Of a stretch of 64,000 bases of DNA, positions 7,643-16,460 are shown one piece after another. Position 1 is the stretch's first letter, and each line of letters opens with the position of its first letter. Made by a program: the position numbers and the translations under genes. Origin of the DNA: Bradyrhizobium sp. Ghvi (lineage in GTDB: Bacteria > Pseudomonadota > Alphaproteobacteria > Rhizobiales > Xanthobacteraceae). The notes beneath the pieces are model-generated. The model was not told the DNA's origin and made no database searches. It saw nothing but the letters and a program-made list of their open reading frames with translations. The stretch spans positions 620,001 through 684,000 of the forward strand of contig NZ_FOVU01000003.1 of assembly GCF_900115265.1 (NCBI RefSeq), written 5' to 3'.

Positions 7643-10600
7643 TTACTCCTTCCGACCGGCGAGCTGCTCTTTCAGCGCGGCGAGCTTTGCGAACGGCGAG
7701 TTCGGGTCGGCCGGACGATCACGCTCACGCGGGTTGGCGCTCGAGGCGTAGGGACGCAGCGACGGCCCACCCTGGCGGTCGCGGCCCTTGTCGCGGTCGC
7801 GGCCCCTGTTGTCGCGGCCATTATCCCGATCGCCACCGAACTTCTTGTCGCGGTTACGATCCTTGTCGCGGTCCTTGCCCTGGAAACTGCGATTGCGGTC
7901 GTCGCGGCGCTCACCGCCCTCGGCACCTTCGCGGCCCTTGCGGAAATCTCTGCCGCCATCGCGGCGATGACCACCGTGACGATGGCGCTCTCCGCGCTTC
8001 TCGCCATCGGCGGATTGCGCGGCCTCGCCCTCGACGGGCGCACCGCCGGCCTCAGCACCCGCTTGCGGACGCTGATTGTTGTGGCGCTGATGGCGGTGGC
8101 GCTCGTGGCGCGGCTTGCGATCCTCGTGACGGCCGCCGGGGCGCCAGACCTCGACGAGCTCCGGCTCGGCGGGCGCGGCAACAGCTTCAACAGGGGCAGC
8201 TGCATCGGGAGAGGCAGCGGCTTCCGTTGCGGCGGTCTCAGCGGGCGCGGCTTCAGCGGCAGCCTCGGCGGGTGCAGCAGCCTCTTCCGCCGGCGGCGCG
8301 ATGCCGGGGGCATCTTCGGGTGTGACGGGCGCTTCTGGCGAGGCTTCGAGCGCCGGCTCTTCACGAGCGGGCTCGTCGTGCGGCTCCATGCCGGGCGCGT
8401 CTTCGACGGTGACGGCTTCGATGGCGGCATCAGCGGGCGGTGCGGACTCCTCGATCGCTGGCGTCTCGGCGGACGCTTCCGCCGCGGGCGTCAACGCAGC
8501 AGCAGGCGCGGCGGGCTTGGGCGGCAACGGCGCGCGCTTCTCCATGCGATAGCCGAGCGCGCGCAGCACGGAGGCGAAATCCTCGCCGGCGGAGCCGGTG
8601 AGCGAGGTCATCGCCTGCGTCACCACGAAACCACGGCCGTCGAACGCGCCGGCGGGCTTTTCGCCGGGCGAATTCTCGCGCCAGGCCAGCGCCGGGCGGA
8701 TCAGATCGGCCAGGCGCTCCAGGATATCGACGCGGACGGCGCGCTCGCCGGCCTGCTTGTAGCCGAGCACGCGATAGGCATCGCGCGGCAGGCTCTTGTC
8801 GACCGGGAACGAGGTGCGGCCGGACGAAGCCAGATGCTGCGCACCCGACAGCGCCGAGAGATCGACATTGTCCTGCTTCAAGGCCCACAGCAGCGCGGCA
8901 AGCGCGCGCGCAGCGGGCTTCAGGATGCCGGGGAAATAGATATGATAGGCGCCGAAGCGGACGCCGTATTTACGCAGCGTCGCGCGCGAGGGCTGGTCGA
9001 GATCCTTCAGCTCATTGGCAATCTTGGGCCGCTCGAGCACGCCGAGCGCCTCGACCAGCTGATAGGCGATGCCGCGGGCAATGCCGGTGACGTCCTCGGC
9101 CTTCGAGAGCTCGAACATCGGCCCGAGCAGCTTTTCGATATGGGTCTTGAGCCAGAGCTCGAGCCGCGCCTGCACCTTTTCGCGCGGCGCCCCCGTCAAT
9201 CGCTCGTCCGAGATGATGCGAATGCGCGGATGCAGCGCGTCGTCTGCGGCGGACAGCCGCGCCACGGCATCGCCGGTCCAGCGGATGATGCCTTCCGAGG
9301 TCAGCACGAACTGATCGTCCGGCGCATTGCCCAGTTTTTCGGCGCGCGCATTGATCTCGCCGGCGAGCACCGCTTGCGCGGCAGCCTGCAAGGCTTTCGC
9401 ATCGGAACCGGCTTCCGCCGCATCCGGTGCAAAGGTGAAGCCATCGAGGCGGCCGATGACATGGCCTTCGACGATAACTTCGCCGGTCTTGCCGATTTCC
9501 GTATTCAAGCTCGTGTTCTCCCGCAGGCGGCGCATCAATACACTGGTCCGGCGATCAACGAAACGCTCAGTCAAGCGTTCGTGGAGCGCATCCGACAATT
9601 TATTTTCGACCTCCCGCGTGACGCCCTGCCAGCGATCGGGGTCTTTCAGCCAGTCCGGGCGGTTGGCGACGAAGGTCCAGGTACGAATCTGCGCGATCCG
9701 GGCCGACAGCGTGTCGATGTCGCCATCGATGCGGTCGGCCTGGTCGACCTGGGCGGCGAACCAGGAATCGGGGACGCAGCCCTTCTGCATCAGGAAGCCG
9801 TAGAGCGTCGTCACCAGCTCGGCATGGGCCGCCGGCGACAGCTTCCGGTAATCGGGGACCTGGCAGGCCTCCCAGAGCCGCTCCACTGCCGCCTTGCCGT
9901 GCGCGATATCGCGCACCTCGACGTCGCGGGCGGCGTGGTCGAGCACGCGCATGTCTTCGGCGATCGGCGCCCGCGTCAAGGTCTCGTGGCCCGGGGGCAG
10001 GTTGAGCGAAACCTGGAGCGCGCCGAGCGAGGAGAAATCCAGCTTCGAGTTGCGCCATTGCAGCATCTTCACGGGATCGAAGATGTGGTTCTGCAGCGCA
10101 TTCACCAGCTCGGGCTCGAACGGGGCGCAGCGGCCCGTGGTGCCGAAAGTGCCGTTGCGGGTGGCGCGGCCGGCGCGGCCGGCGACTTGCGCGAACTCGG
10201 CCGGCGTCAGGCGGCGGAACTGAAAACCGTCGAACTTGCGGTCGGAGGCGAAGGCGACGTGATCGACGTCGAGATTGAGGCCCATGCCGACGGCATCGGT
10301 GGCGACGAGATAATCGACGTCGCCGCTCTGGAACATCTCCACCTGCGCATTGCGCGTGCGTGGGCTGAGCGAGCCCAGCACCACGGCTGCACCGCCGTGC
10401 TGGCGCTTGATTAGCTCGGCGATGGCGTAGACCTCGTCGGCCGAGAAGGCGACGATCGCAGTCCGGCGCGGCTGGCGCGTGATCTTGCGGTCGCCGGCAA
10501 ATTCGAGCTGCGACAGGCGGGGCCGCGTGATCATCGAGACGCCCGGCAGCAGCCGCTCGATGATCGGGCGCATCGTGGCGGCGCCCAGCAGCAGCGTCTC

Positions 10601-10990
10601 GTCGCGGCCGCGGCGGTTGAGGATGCGGTCGGTGAAGACGTGGCCGCGTTCGAGGTCGGCCGCGATCTGGATCTCGTCGACGGCGAGGAAGGAGACGTCG
10701 ATGTCGCGCGGCATCGCCTCGACGGTCGAGACCCAGTAGCGCGGATGCTTCGGCTTGATCTTCTCCTCGCCCGTCACCAGCGCGACGGCCTCAGCGCCGA
10801 CGCGGCCGACGATCTTGTTGTAGACCTCGCGCGCGAGCAGCCGCAGCGGCAGGCCGATCATGCCGCTCGAATGCGCGAGCATCCGTTCGATGGCGAGATG
10901 GGTCTTGCCGGTGTTGGTCGGCCCGAGCACCGCAGTGACGCCGGCGCCGGGCACCCGCTCGGAAGCGAAGGGGGAGGGAGGAAAGGCCAT
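7643..10990 (-). CDS. SUV3-like DExH RNA helicase with long disordered tail
   Basis: 1115-residue superfamily 2 helicase resembling mitochondrial SUV3, an RNA-unwinding partner of 3'-5' degradation. Visible motifs: Walker A GPTNTGKT (23-30), DEIQ (105-108), GAAT motif III, VATDAVGMGLNLDV (motif V) and QVAGRAGR (motif VI). A conserved SUV3-type C-domain follows to about residue 780. The last 300 residues are low complexity: first an Ala/Glu/Pro-rich stretch, then a highly basic Arg/Asp/Gly-rich stretch (RDRNRDKKFGGDRDNGRD and similar), probably a disordered RNA-binding extension. The S4-domain gene follows directly, suggesting a shared role in RNA handling. Confidence 0.88.
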   Translation of the reverse strand: MAFPPSPFASERVPGAGVTAVLGPTNTGKTHLAIERMLAHSSGMIGLPLRLLAREVYNKIVGRVGAEAVALVTGEEKIKPKHPRYWVSTVEAMPRDIDVSFLAVDEIQIAADLERGHVFTDRILNRRGRDETLLLGAATMRPIIERLLPGVSMITRPRLSQLEFAGDRKITRQPRRTAIVAFSADEVYAIAELIKRQHGGAAVVLGSLSPRTRNAQVEMFQSGDVDYLVATDAVGMGLNLDVDHVAFASDRKFDGFQFRRLTPAEFAQVAGRAGRATRNGTFGTTGRCAPFEPELVNALQNHIFDPVKMLQWRNSKLDFSSLGALQVSLNLPPGHETLTRAPIAEDMRVLDHAARDVEVRDIAHGKAAVERLWEACQVPDYRKLSPAAHAELVTTLYGFLMQKGCVPDSWFAAQVDQADRIDGDIDTLSARIAQIRTWTFVANRPDWLKDPDRWQGVTREVENKLSDALHERLTERFVDRRTSVLMRRLRENTSLNTEIGKTGEVIVEGHVIGRLDGFTFAPDAAEAGSDAKALQAAAQAVLAGEINARAEKLGNAPDDQFVLTSEGIIRWTGDAVARLSAADDALHPRIRIISDERLTGAPREKVQARLELWLKTHIEKLLGPMFELSKAEDVTGIARGIAYQLVEALGVLERPKIANELKDLDQPSRATLRKYGVRFGAYHIYFPGILKPAARALAALLWALKQDNVDLSALSGAQHLASSGRTSFPVDKSLPRDAYRVLGYKQAGERAVRVDILERLADLIRPALAWRENSPGEKPAGAFDGRGFVVTQAMTSLTGSAGEDFASVLRALGYRMEKRAPLPPKPAAPAAALTPAAEASAETPAIEESAPPADAAIEAVTVEDAPGMEPHDEPAREEPALEASPEAPVTPEDAPGIAPPAEEAAAPAEAAAEAAPAETAATEAAASPDAAAPVEAVAAPAEPELVEVWRPGGRHEDRKPRHERHRHQRHNNQRPQAGAEAGGAPVEGEAAQSADGEKRGERHRHGGHRRDGGRDFRKGREGAEGGERRDDRNRSFQGKDRDKDRNRDKKFGGDRDNGRDNRGRDRDKGRDRQGGPSLRPYASSANPRERDRPADPNSPFAKLAALKEQLAGRKE

Positions 10991-11573
10991 GTCTAGGTGA
11001 TTAGGTAATGGCTAATGGGGCGAATGTCAGGGCTATCTGGGGCGGCGGGGGGTGCAGGCGCTCGACACCCGCGCAACTGTCTCACTTTGCGACGCTTTTC
11101 CTCATCCCCTTAAGCTTCGGAACGACTCCAGAACGAATCGCGGCCGAATCGCTGACTCCCCTGGGAGTCCCGTTCCGTTCACGCAACATGTCGCGGGACT
11201 CGTTTTGCGTGTGCACTAGATGGAGTTTTGAGCGATCGCACAAGCGACGATATGAGGGCGGATTTCGTTAAGTTGGGGATGGGCATGAGTCGAATCAGAA
11301 TCGGGGAGGAGTCAAATGGATTCCGGGAAATGCGGGCAGCTGGACTCGATTTCGTGAAACAACCCCATGCACAGTAGCTAAGTCGTTGATATTGCTTGCA
11401 CCACCTACCCTCCCCTGGAGGGGGAGGGTCGGCGACCGTTGAGCACAGCGAAATGGGCGACGGGGTGGGGTGATCTCTCCGCACGGGAGACTGCCCGCGG
11501 GGAGAGGTCACCCCACCCCGCTCGCGCTGCGCGCGATCGACCCTCCCCCTCCAGGGGAGGGTAAGAAGGCGCC
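10991..11573. other. 583-base gap between helicase and DUF3108 genes
   Basis: No convincing gene. Short open frames here (for example 11008-11271) have no family features and no ribosome-binding site. The right half is occupied by the paired-palindrome repeat at 11406-11563; the left half presumably holds the promoter of the helicase gene, but no clear -35/-10 pair is visible. Confidence 0.6.
11406..11563. repeat. Paired-palindrome intergenic repeat, CCCTCCCC type
   Basis: Outer arms TACCCTCCCCTGGAGGGGGA and TCCCCCTCCAGGGGAGGGTA are inverted copies about 115 bases apart and are each self-complementary; an inner pair GGGGTGGGGTGA / TCACCCCACCCC is nested between them. The whole can fold into a long branched hairpin. 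Arms of the same kind occur at 24586-24728 and in shortened form at 36478-36500. Confidence 0.8.
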
Positions 11574-12449
11574 CTACTGCGTCTTCGCCACCCGTGGCGG
11601 CTGGGCTGTGGTGATGAAGCTGGTGGCTTCCAGCATCGCCGGCCCCAGCGGCGTCGGCACTTTCAGCCAGAAGGGAACCAGGATGCGCGTGCCCGCGACC
11701 GGGGCGAGGGCGATCTCGATGTTGCGCTGGGCGGCGAGGTATTTGATCACGGGGCGATCGGGGATGTAGCCGGCGACGGGGACGAAATAGAGCGCGCAGA
11801 CCACGACCGGGCCCCTGTAGCCCTTCTCGGCCTTCACCGTCTCCATGCGCTTGAAATCGAGCTTGAGCTCGTAGCGCATGCGGCCGTCGAAGATGGGCGC
11901 GCCGCCGTGGCAGGCCTCCGGCGACAGCGGATCGCCCGTGCCGGGCACGCGCACCAGCGAGGCCGTCATCGGATCGAACACGCCGCGGCGATGCGCGTCG
12001 GTGACGACGATGCGATCGGGATCGACAGGCGGCTCCGGAATGATGCCGAACTCCTTCACATTGCCCTTGTCGAGGGTGATGTGGATCTCTTCGGTCTTCT
12101 TCGAGGTGGTGGTGGAGGCCTGGTAGGCGGTCGCAACCAGCGCGCCATTGACGACGCGGCCCTGCGAGGCGCCGGTGCCGGAGCCGCCCGCGAAGGATTT
12201 CAGGATGCCGGTGGTGCCGCCGGAGGCCGCCGCCGAGAACACCTCGTCCTGGATATCGATGTTCCAGGCGCCGCGGCCGACCGGAATGCCTGATAGCGTC
12301 GCCTCATATTGCGCCTCGAGCTTGCCCTGCGCCGCGGCCGGCTGCGCCCCCCACGCCAGCACCAGGCCGCCGAGAGCGGCCAGCGCCAGCCTGCCGGCTG
12401 ACCGCAGCCGGGGCGGAATGAGGGGGGTCGTGGGCACGAGACGATCCAT
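11574..12449 (-). CDS. DUF3108 domain protein, exported
   Basis: 291 residues of a DUF3108-type protein. The N-terminus has a signal peptide (hydrophobic [14 protein letters not shown], then AAAQ cleavage region near residue 40). The mature part begins [16 protein letters not shown] and is predicted to be a beta-rich periplasmic or outer-membrane-associated domain; family function is unknown. Two cysteines (in SPEACHGG and VVVCALYF) could form a disulphide. It is transcribed away from rpmB, with the intergenic repeat at 12627-12761 between them. Confidence 0.82.
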   Translation of the reverse strand: MDRLVPTTPLIPPRLRSAGRLALAALGGLVLAWGAQPAAAQGKLEAQYEATLSGIPVGRGAWNIDIQDEVFSAAASGGTTGILKSFAGGSGTGASQGRVVNGALVATAYQASTTTSKKTEEIHITLDKGNVKEFGIIPEPPVDPDRIVVTDAHRRGVFDPMTASLVRVPGTGDPLSPEACHGGAPIFDGRMRYELKLDFKRMETVKAEKGYRGPVVVCALYFVPVAGYIPDRPVIKYLAAQRNIEIALAPVAGTRILVPFWLKVPTPLGPAMLEATSFITTAQPPRVAKTQ

Positions 12450-12626
12450 CAGGAAAAGAAGCGGTTGTTACTTAAGCCTGTTACGGCGCCAAGCAATGCA
12501 AAAGGGGCGCGAAACGCGGGAACCCACCGGACTCTTCGGCGGCGATTGCGCCCTTTATGTGATGGTAAGGCATTTTAAACATTGCCGTTTTGGTGATTGG
12601 CCGGGCCCGGGCGGCGGGCTCCCTTA

Positions 12627-12761
12627 CCTCTCCCATCGGGAGAGGTCGCGCCCCGGGCGATGCGAAGCATCGTCCCGTGCGCGGGTGAGGGGCTCAGGTC
12701 CCACGATGGCGCGAAACCCCTCACCCGGCGCTACGCGCCGACCTCTCCCGATGGGAGAGGT
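12627..12761. repeat. Paired-palindrome intergenic repeat, CCTCTCCC type
   Basis: Arms ACCTCTCCCATCGGGAGAGG and CCTCTCCCGATGGGAGAGGT flank a centre with CCCCTCACCCG and GCGATGCGAAGCATCGTC. The same family recurs at 21625-21782. It sits in the 472-base divergent gap 12450-12921; the bases from 12762 to 12921 are the leader and probable promoter region of rpmB, and nothing else is recognisable in the gap. Confidence 0.8.
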
Positions 12762-12921
12762 GTGGCACCGCCTCCGGAGCACGATCCCAGCCCAAAACCT
12801 TGACTACCCGCTCCTCTGCCCCTATACGTCCGCCCGCTCCCTGCAAGGACAGAGAATTTGCTCCCCCGTGGCGCCCCGAATGGCCGCCGCAGACTTGGGG
12901 GACAGGATAAGGATTTTTGCC

Positions 12922-13227
12922 ATGTCTCGCCGCTGCGAACTGACGGCCAAGGGCCCCCTCGTCGGCCACAAGGTCAGCCACTCCAACATCAAGACCAAGC
13001 GCCGCTTCCTGCCGAACCTGGTCAACGTGACCTTCATCTCGGAAGCGCTGGGCCGCAACGTGCGCCTGCGCGTCTCCACCAACGCGGTGAAGAGCGTCGA
13101 CCACAATGGCGGCTTAGACGCCTACCTGCTCAAGGCCAAGACCGACACCCTGTCGCCGCGCGCGGTCGAGCTGAAGCGCGCCATCGAAAAGAAGGTCGGC
13201 GACGCGCCGGTCAAGAAGGCCAGCTAA
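12922..13227 (+). CDS. rpmB: 50S ribosomal protein L28
   Basis: Large-subunit ribosomal protein L28 (bL28), 101 residues, basic. Recognised from [30 protein letters not shown] and the [17 protein letters not shown] region. AAGGA at 12909-12913 serves as ribosome-binding site for the ATG at 12922; the frame upstream is also open but lacks a better start. A strong terminator follows at 13298-13328. The gene marks the conserved left edge of the accessory island. Confidence 0.97.
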   Translation: MSRRCELTAKGPLVGHKVSHSNIKTKRRFLPNLVNVTFISEALGRNVRLRVSTNAVKSVDHNGGLDAYLLKAKTDTLSPRAVELKRAIEKKVGDAPVKKAS

Positions 13228-13297
13228 GCCAATTTCAGAAATGGGCGGGGGCTAAGTTGCGTCGCGTGGCGTAGGCTTAGCCGAGTAGAGTTTGTGT

Positions 13298-13328
13298 AAC
13301 GGCCGGATCGGAAGATCCGGCCGTTTTT
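13298..13328 (+). terminator. Rho-independent terminator of rpmB
   Basis: Perfect 12-base stem AACGGCCGGATC / GATCCGGCCGTT with a GGAA tetraloop, then a T run. It lies 71 bases after rpmB. Confidence 0.92.
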
Positions 13329-13461
13329 GTTTGTGGGGGAGTCTGAGCCGCGCAAAGAACGTTTGGTCGCGCTGCCCGCCGCAGCTATGTTTCGGAAAAG
13401 TGGATCAACTCCCGATCTCCAAGCTGGAATTCATCAACTCCGACCCCACACGGGGCGTTAA

Positions 13462-13476
13462 TGTGTTTAAGACACA
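13462..13476. promoter_or_regulatory. Inverted repeat upstream of the island operon
   Basis: TGTGT-TTAAG-ACACA, a 5+5 base inverted repeat with a five-base spacer, 34 bases upstream of the first island start codon. Position and form suit an operator; this is inference only. Confidence 0.35.
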
Positions 13477-13509
13477 CTAATTTCGACGCCGAGTCGAGAG
13501 CGACCTCTC

Positions 13510-14808
13510 ATGACAACATTTTCAGTCGACACACACCTCTTCCGTGAGCTCGGGGAGCTGTTAGTTGGTCGCGATTCAACGGCCCTAGTCGAGCTTATCA
13601 AGAATGCATATGACGCTGACGCGACGCGCGTCGTTGTCTATGGGCAGTCCCTTTCGCATCCAGACAGGGGCTTCATTACCATCAGCGACAACGGAATCGG
13701 GATGTCGCGCTCGGAATTCGAAAGAGGATTTCTCACGATCGCCTCGCGAGTGAAAGACGACGCGACAAGGCGCTCGAAAGTCTTTGAGCGTCGATACACG
13801 GGACAAAAAGGCGTGGGCCGCCTTGCCGCGCACAAGCTAGCACGCATGCTTGAGGTCATTTCCGCTCGGTGGTCCGGGACGCCTCCCAACGGGGCGGATC
13901 AACTACCTGCCCGGGGCACCGGTATCGAAGTAAAAATTGATTGGGATGCGGTCGAAGCAAGCCGCACCCTAGACGAGGTCGATCATACCGACGCCATCGC
14001 TATCTCGGACGCTGACGGCGGCCGCAACGCTGGAACGACCATAACGCTCCGCCGCCTCCGCCGTCGCTGGACTCCTACCGAACATGGTCGTTTCCTAGAG
14101 GAGCTACAGGCCTTTCAACCTCCACCTCCCCTAGTCCGGCCTCTGCCGCGGAATGTCTCTTCCCGACTGCTATTCGATGCACCTCGAGTGCGAGATGTAT
14201 CTGCAAAAGAGGGCGTTCACTTTTCAGTCGAGCTCGCCGGGGATCTCGCTCCTCCGGACGATTATTGGACTGCCATGGTCGAGGCGGCGCATTGGATCGT
14301 TGAGATCGACGCAAGCAGCCGAACAAAGGAAGTGAAATTCCTAGTCTCTCCGACGTCATCAACGAGCGAGGAACTGTCGGACGCTGTTCCGCGAGAATTC
14401 TCCATGCCCCATCCCTCTCCCAAAGAGGGCCCGTTCTTCCAAGCAAGAATCCTAAAGCGCACCGGAGTCGTAGTTAGAGGAGACGAACGACTGAAAAAGT
14501 GGGCAGGCCGATCCAGCGGGGTACGTATCTTTATGGAAGGCTTTCGCGTCCTTCCATACGGCGAACCCACGGATGATTGGCTTCAGCTCGATCGGGACAC
14601 AGCTGAGCGCGGCCGGTGGTACATCGATCCCGAGTCTGACATCGGTTCACAGTTGAGCGCCGCTGAACGCGGGCCCGATGCGGGCCTAAATCACCTTCCG
14701 AATAAGCACTATTTTGCTCCGTGTTTCTTACAGAACGCAACGCGTCGAATTTGCGCATGCTCGTTAATCGTGAAGGGTTCATACCTAACCAGGCATTCGC
14801 CGATCTAA
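13510..14808 (+). CDS. GHKL (Hsp90/MORC-like) ATPase, N-terminal part of a frameshifted gene
   Basis: The first part of what looks like one protein of about 768 residues. It has a Bergerat-fold ATPase of the Hsp90/MutL/MORC style: ELIKNAYDAD (28-37), DNGIG (60-64) and GQKGVGRLAA (98-107), followed by a beta-rich region to about residue 400. After NHLPNKHYF (about residue 402) the frame changes character and ends in 30 unrelated residues, whereas the next frame continues sensibly as VFLTERNASNLRML. A one-base loss in or next to TTTTGC at 14712-14717 would explain this. GAGAG precedes the ATG. If real, the lesion separates the ATPase from the kinase-like half. Confidence 0.75.
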   Translation: MTTFSVDTHLFRELGELLVGRDSTALVELIKNAYDADATRVVVYGQSLSHPDRGFITISDNGIGMSRSEFERGFLTIASRVKDDATRRSKVFERRYTGQKGVGRLAAHKLARMLEVISARWSGTPPNGADQLPARGTGIEVKIDWDAVEASRTLDEVDHTDAIAISDADGGRNAGTTITLRRLRRRWTPTEHGRFLEELQAFQPPPPLVRPLPRNVSSRLLFDAPRVRDVSAKEGVHFSVELAGDLAPPDDYWTAMVEAAHWIVEIDASSRTKEVKFLVSPTSSTSEELSDAVPREFSMPHPSPKEGPFFQARILKRTGVVVRGDERLKKWAGRSSGVRIFMEGFRVLPYGEPTDDWLQLDRDTAERGRWYIDPESDIGSQLSAAERGPDAGLNHLPNKHYFAPCFLQNATRRICACSLIVKGSYLTRHSPI

Positions 14809-15815
14809 CTGCCATCGTCAGAACCGGTATCGACCTATCCACTCGCGTCCAGATGGCCGCGAGCGCAAAGCGCAGAACTGATCGCAGAACGCAGCGCCGC
14901 GAGGCGACCGATCGCAAACCGGAATTTGCGTCTGCGACGCAAACAACAGAATTGCTCGTGCGCGAGGCGAAGACTCATGCGGCGAACGCACGGGCTTTGG
15001 TGTCATCGGGTCAGATCGAGTCTGCCAATACCGAATTCATGGCTGCATTATCTCAAGTCGATAACATCGCCGCTCACGCCGACCAAGCCTCCCATGAAAT
15101 CGCAATGTTTCGAGTTTTGGCCTCGGTTGGGACACAGGTAGCCTCATTCATTCATGAAATAAATTCGCTGCTGGACATGGCTGCAGCAGTCGAAAAGACA
15201 CTTCGTACCATTCTCGAGATGCAAGGCCTTCCAAAGGAGCACCGGCAGAAGCTCTCGTCCATGCAACGAGACGTCGGTGATTTAAAGCGCGCCATCGAGC
15301 GTCAAGCTTCCTACTTGGTCGACGTTGTTACGCCCGACGCAAAGCGTCGTCGCAGTCGCCAAATCCTTTCGGACCGATTCGATACAGGCGTGAAGCTCGT
15401 AGCTAACAGCGCAGACCGCCAGAGCATCAAGATCATCAACAAGATTCCCTCTGATCTTCGTTCACCTCCGATGTTTGCGGCTGAGCTAACAACCATTTTT
15501 TCGAATCTGCTTTCCAACGCGGTGAAGGCAGCGGGCTCAAAAGGTACCATACGGGCAACAGCACGGAAGGCCGCCAGCGGATCGATTCATCTTCGAGTAG
15601 AGAACACGGGAATCGCGGTCAAAGTGCGCGACCGCGAACGTTTCTTTCAACCGTTCGAGTCTACCACAACAACGGTCGACACAGTTCTTGGTCAAGGCAT
15701 GGGACTTGGCCTCACGATCACCCGCGCAATGCTGGAAGAATATGGAGCGACGATTCGCTTCGTAGAACCAACGAGCGGCTTCGCAACAGCGCTAGAGATC
15801 GTTTTCCCGGAGTAA
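14721..15815 (+). CDS. Histidine-kinase-like C-terminal part of the frameshifted ATPase gene
   Basis: 364 codons, frame open from 14706, beginning at the point where the previous gene loses its frame. It holds a helical region with a possible phosphoacceptor His145 in ASFIHEINSLLDM, a long coiled-coil-like stretch, and a second HATPase domain: ELTTIFSNLLSNAVKAA (255-271, N box), VENTGIAV (G1, 293-300), FFQPFES, and GQGMGLGL (324-331, G2). There is no ribosome-binding site before the GTG at 14721, which supports reading it as part of the upstream protein. Joined, the product would carry two Bergerat folds in one chain. It ends three bases before the receiver-like gene. Confidence 0.72.
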   Translation: MFLTERNASNLRMLVNREGFIPNQAFADLTAIVRTGIDLSTRVQMAASAKRRTDRRTQRREATDRKPEFASATQTTELLVREAKTHAANARALVSSGQIESANTEFMAALSQVDNIAAHADQASHEIAMFRVLASVGTQVASFIHEINSLLDMAAAVEKTLRTILEMQGLPKEHRQKLSSMQRDVGDLKRAIERQASYLVDVVTPDAKRRRSRQILSDRFDTGVKLVANSADRQSIKIINKIPSDLRSPPMFAAELTTIFSNLLSNAVKAAGSKGTIRATARKAASGSIHLRVENTGIAVKVRDRERFFQPFESTTTTVDTVLGQGMGLGLTITRAMLEEYGATIRFVEPTSGFATALEIVFPE

Positions 15816-15818
15816 TCT

Positions 15819-16460
15819 ATGGCCTCAAGAAAAAGCTTCGTTTTGGTAATCGACGATCAAAACGGAATAACAACAAAGCGCCACTTGGAAGGTTTGGTGA
15901 ATGTGATCGTACGTCATCCGAATGACGTGACAGAAGGGGACTTGAAGCGGTGCAATCTCGTCCTTGTTGACTTCAAGCTCGACGAATGGCCCGAGCGTAA
16001 CGATCAAAGCACTCCCTCGCTGATGCCTCAAACCGGCATAGCACTGATTGCCGTACTTCGATCTAACTTATCCCGATTGAGAGCCGCACCCACAGCCTTC
16101 GCACTAAACTCCGGCCTTTTGAGCGATCTGTCGAACGGTGGAGAATGGGAAGGACGAGAGCATGCGATCGCCAAATCAATCGACCTAGAGTGGGTTTTTG
16201 CGAAAACATCCAACCGCCCCCAATTTGCGCGTGGTGTGAAATCATTGACCGAAGCGGTTGCTGCATTGCCTGCGAAGTGGCCGGCAGCAAGCAAGACTAA
16301 GGACCAAATTCTAAAGCTCCTTTCACTCTCAACCAGGGTGAGATGGAGGCAATCAGCGATTGATGCAATCGACCGTTCCCACCCTCCACATGAAATCTTG
16401 ATCGGAAATAGCTCGGGCATCGCTGTCCTTCGATGGCTACTGCATGTCATCTTGCCCTAG
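15819..16460 (+). CDS. Receiver-like protein, N-terminal part, cut by in-frame TAG
   Basis: 213 residues. The start resembles a response-regulator receiver: hydrophobic strand then acidic pair D12-D13 (VLVIDDQNG), and CNLVLVDFKLDEW with Asp51 at the phosphoacceptor position. Beyond that it is not a standard receiver and no DNA-binding domain is recognisable. The frame stops at TAG 16458-16460 just after LLHVILP and then continues open, in the same frame, with PTFLLDQRYLSARL for another 157 codons. It is likely the partner of the upstream kinase-like protein (three-base spacing). The original protein was probably about 370 residues. Confidence 0.6.
   Translation: MASRKSFVLVIDDQNGITTKRHLEGLVNVIVRHPNDVTEGDLKRCNLVLVDFKLDEWPERNDQSTPSLMPQTGIALIAVLRSNLSRLRAAPTAFALNSGLLSDLSNGGEWEGREHAIAKSIDLEWVFAKTSNRPQFARGVKSLTEAVAALPAKWPAASKTKDQILKLLSLSTRVRWRQSAIDAIDRSHPPHEILIGNSSGIAVLRWLLHVILP

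Noticed and set aside
7505..10414. Open frame of 969 codons on the + strand
   Set aside because: Antisense shadow of the SUV3-like helicase; composition is typical of a third-position G/C frame and no family feature is seen.
11008..11271. Short + strand open frame in the gap after the helicase
   Set aside because: No ribosome-binding site or recognisable pattern, and the sequence resembles non-coding DNA.
12600..12770. Palindromic arms as a CRISPR array
   Set aside because: Only two arms in inverted orientation with a non-spacer centre; no direct repeats at regular spacing and no cas genes in the window.
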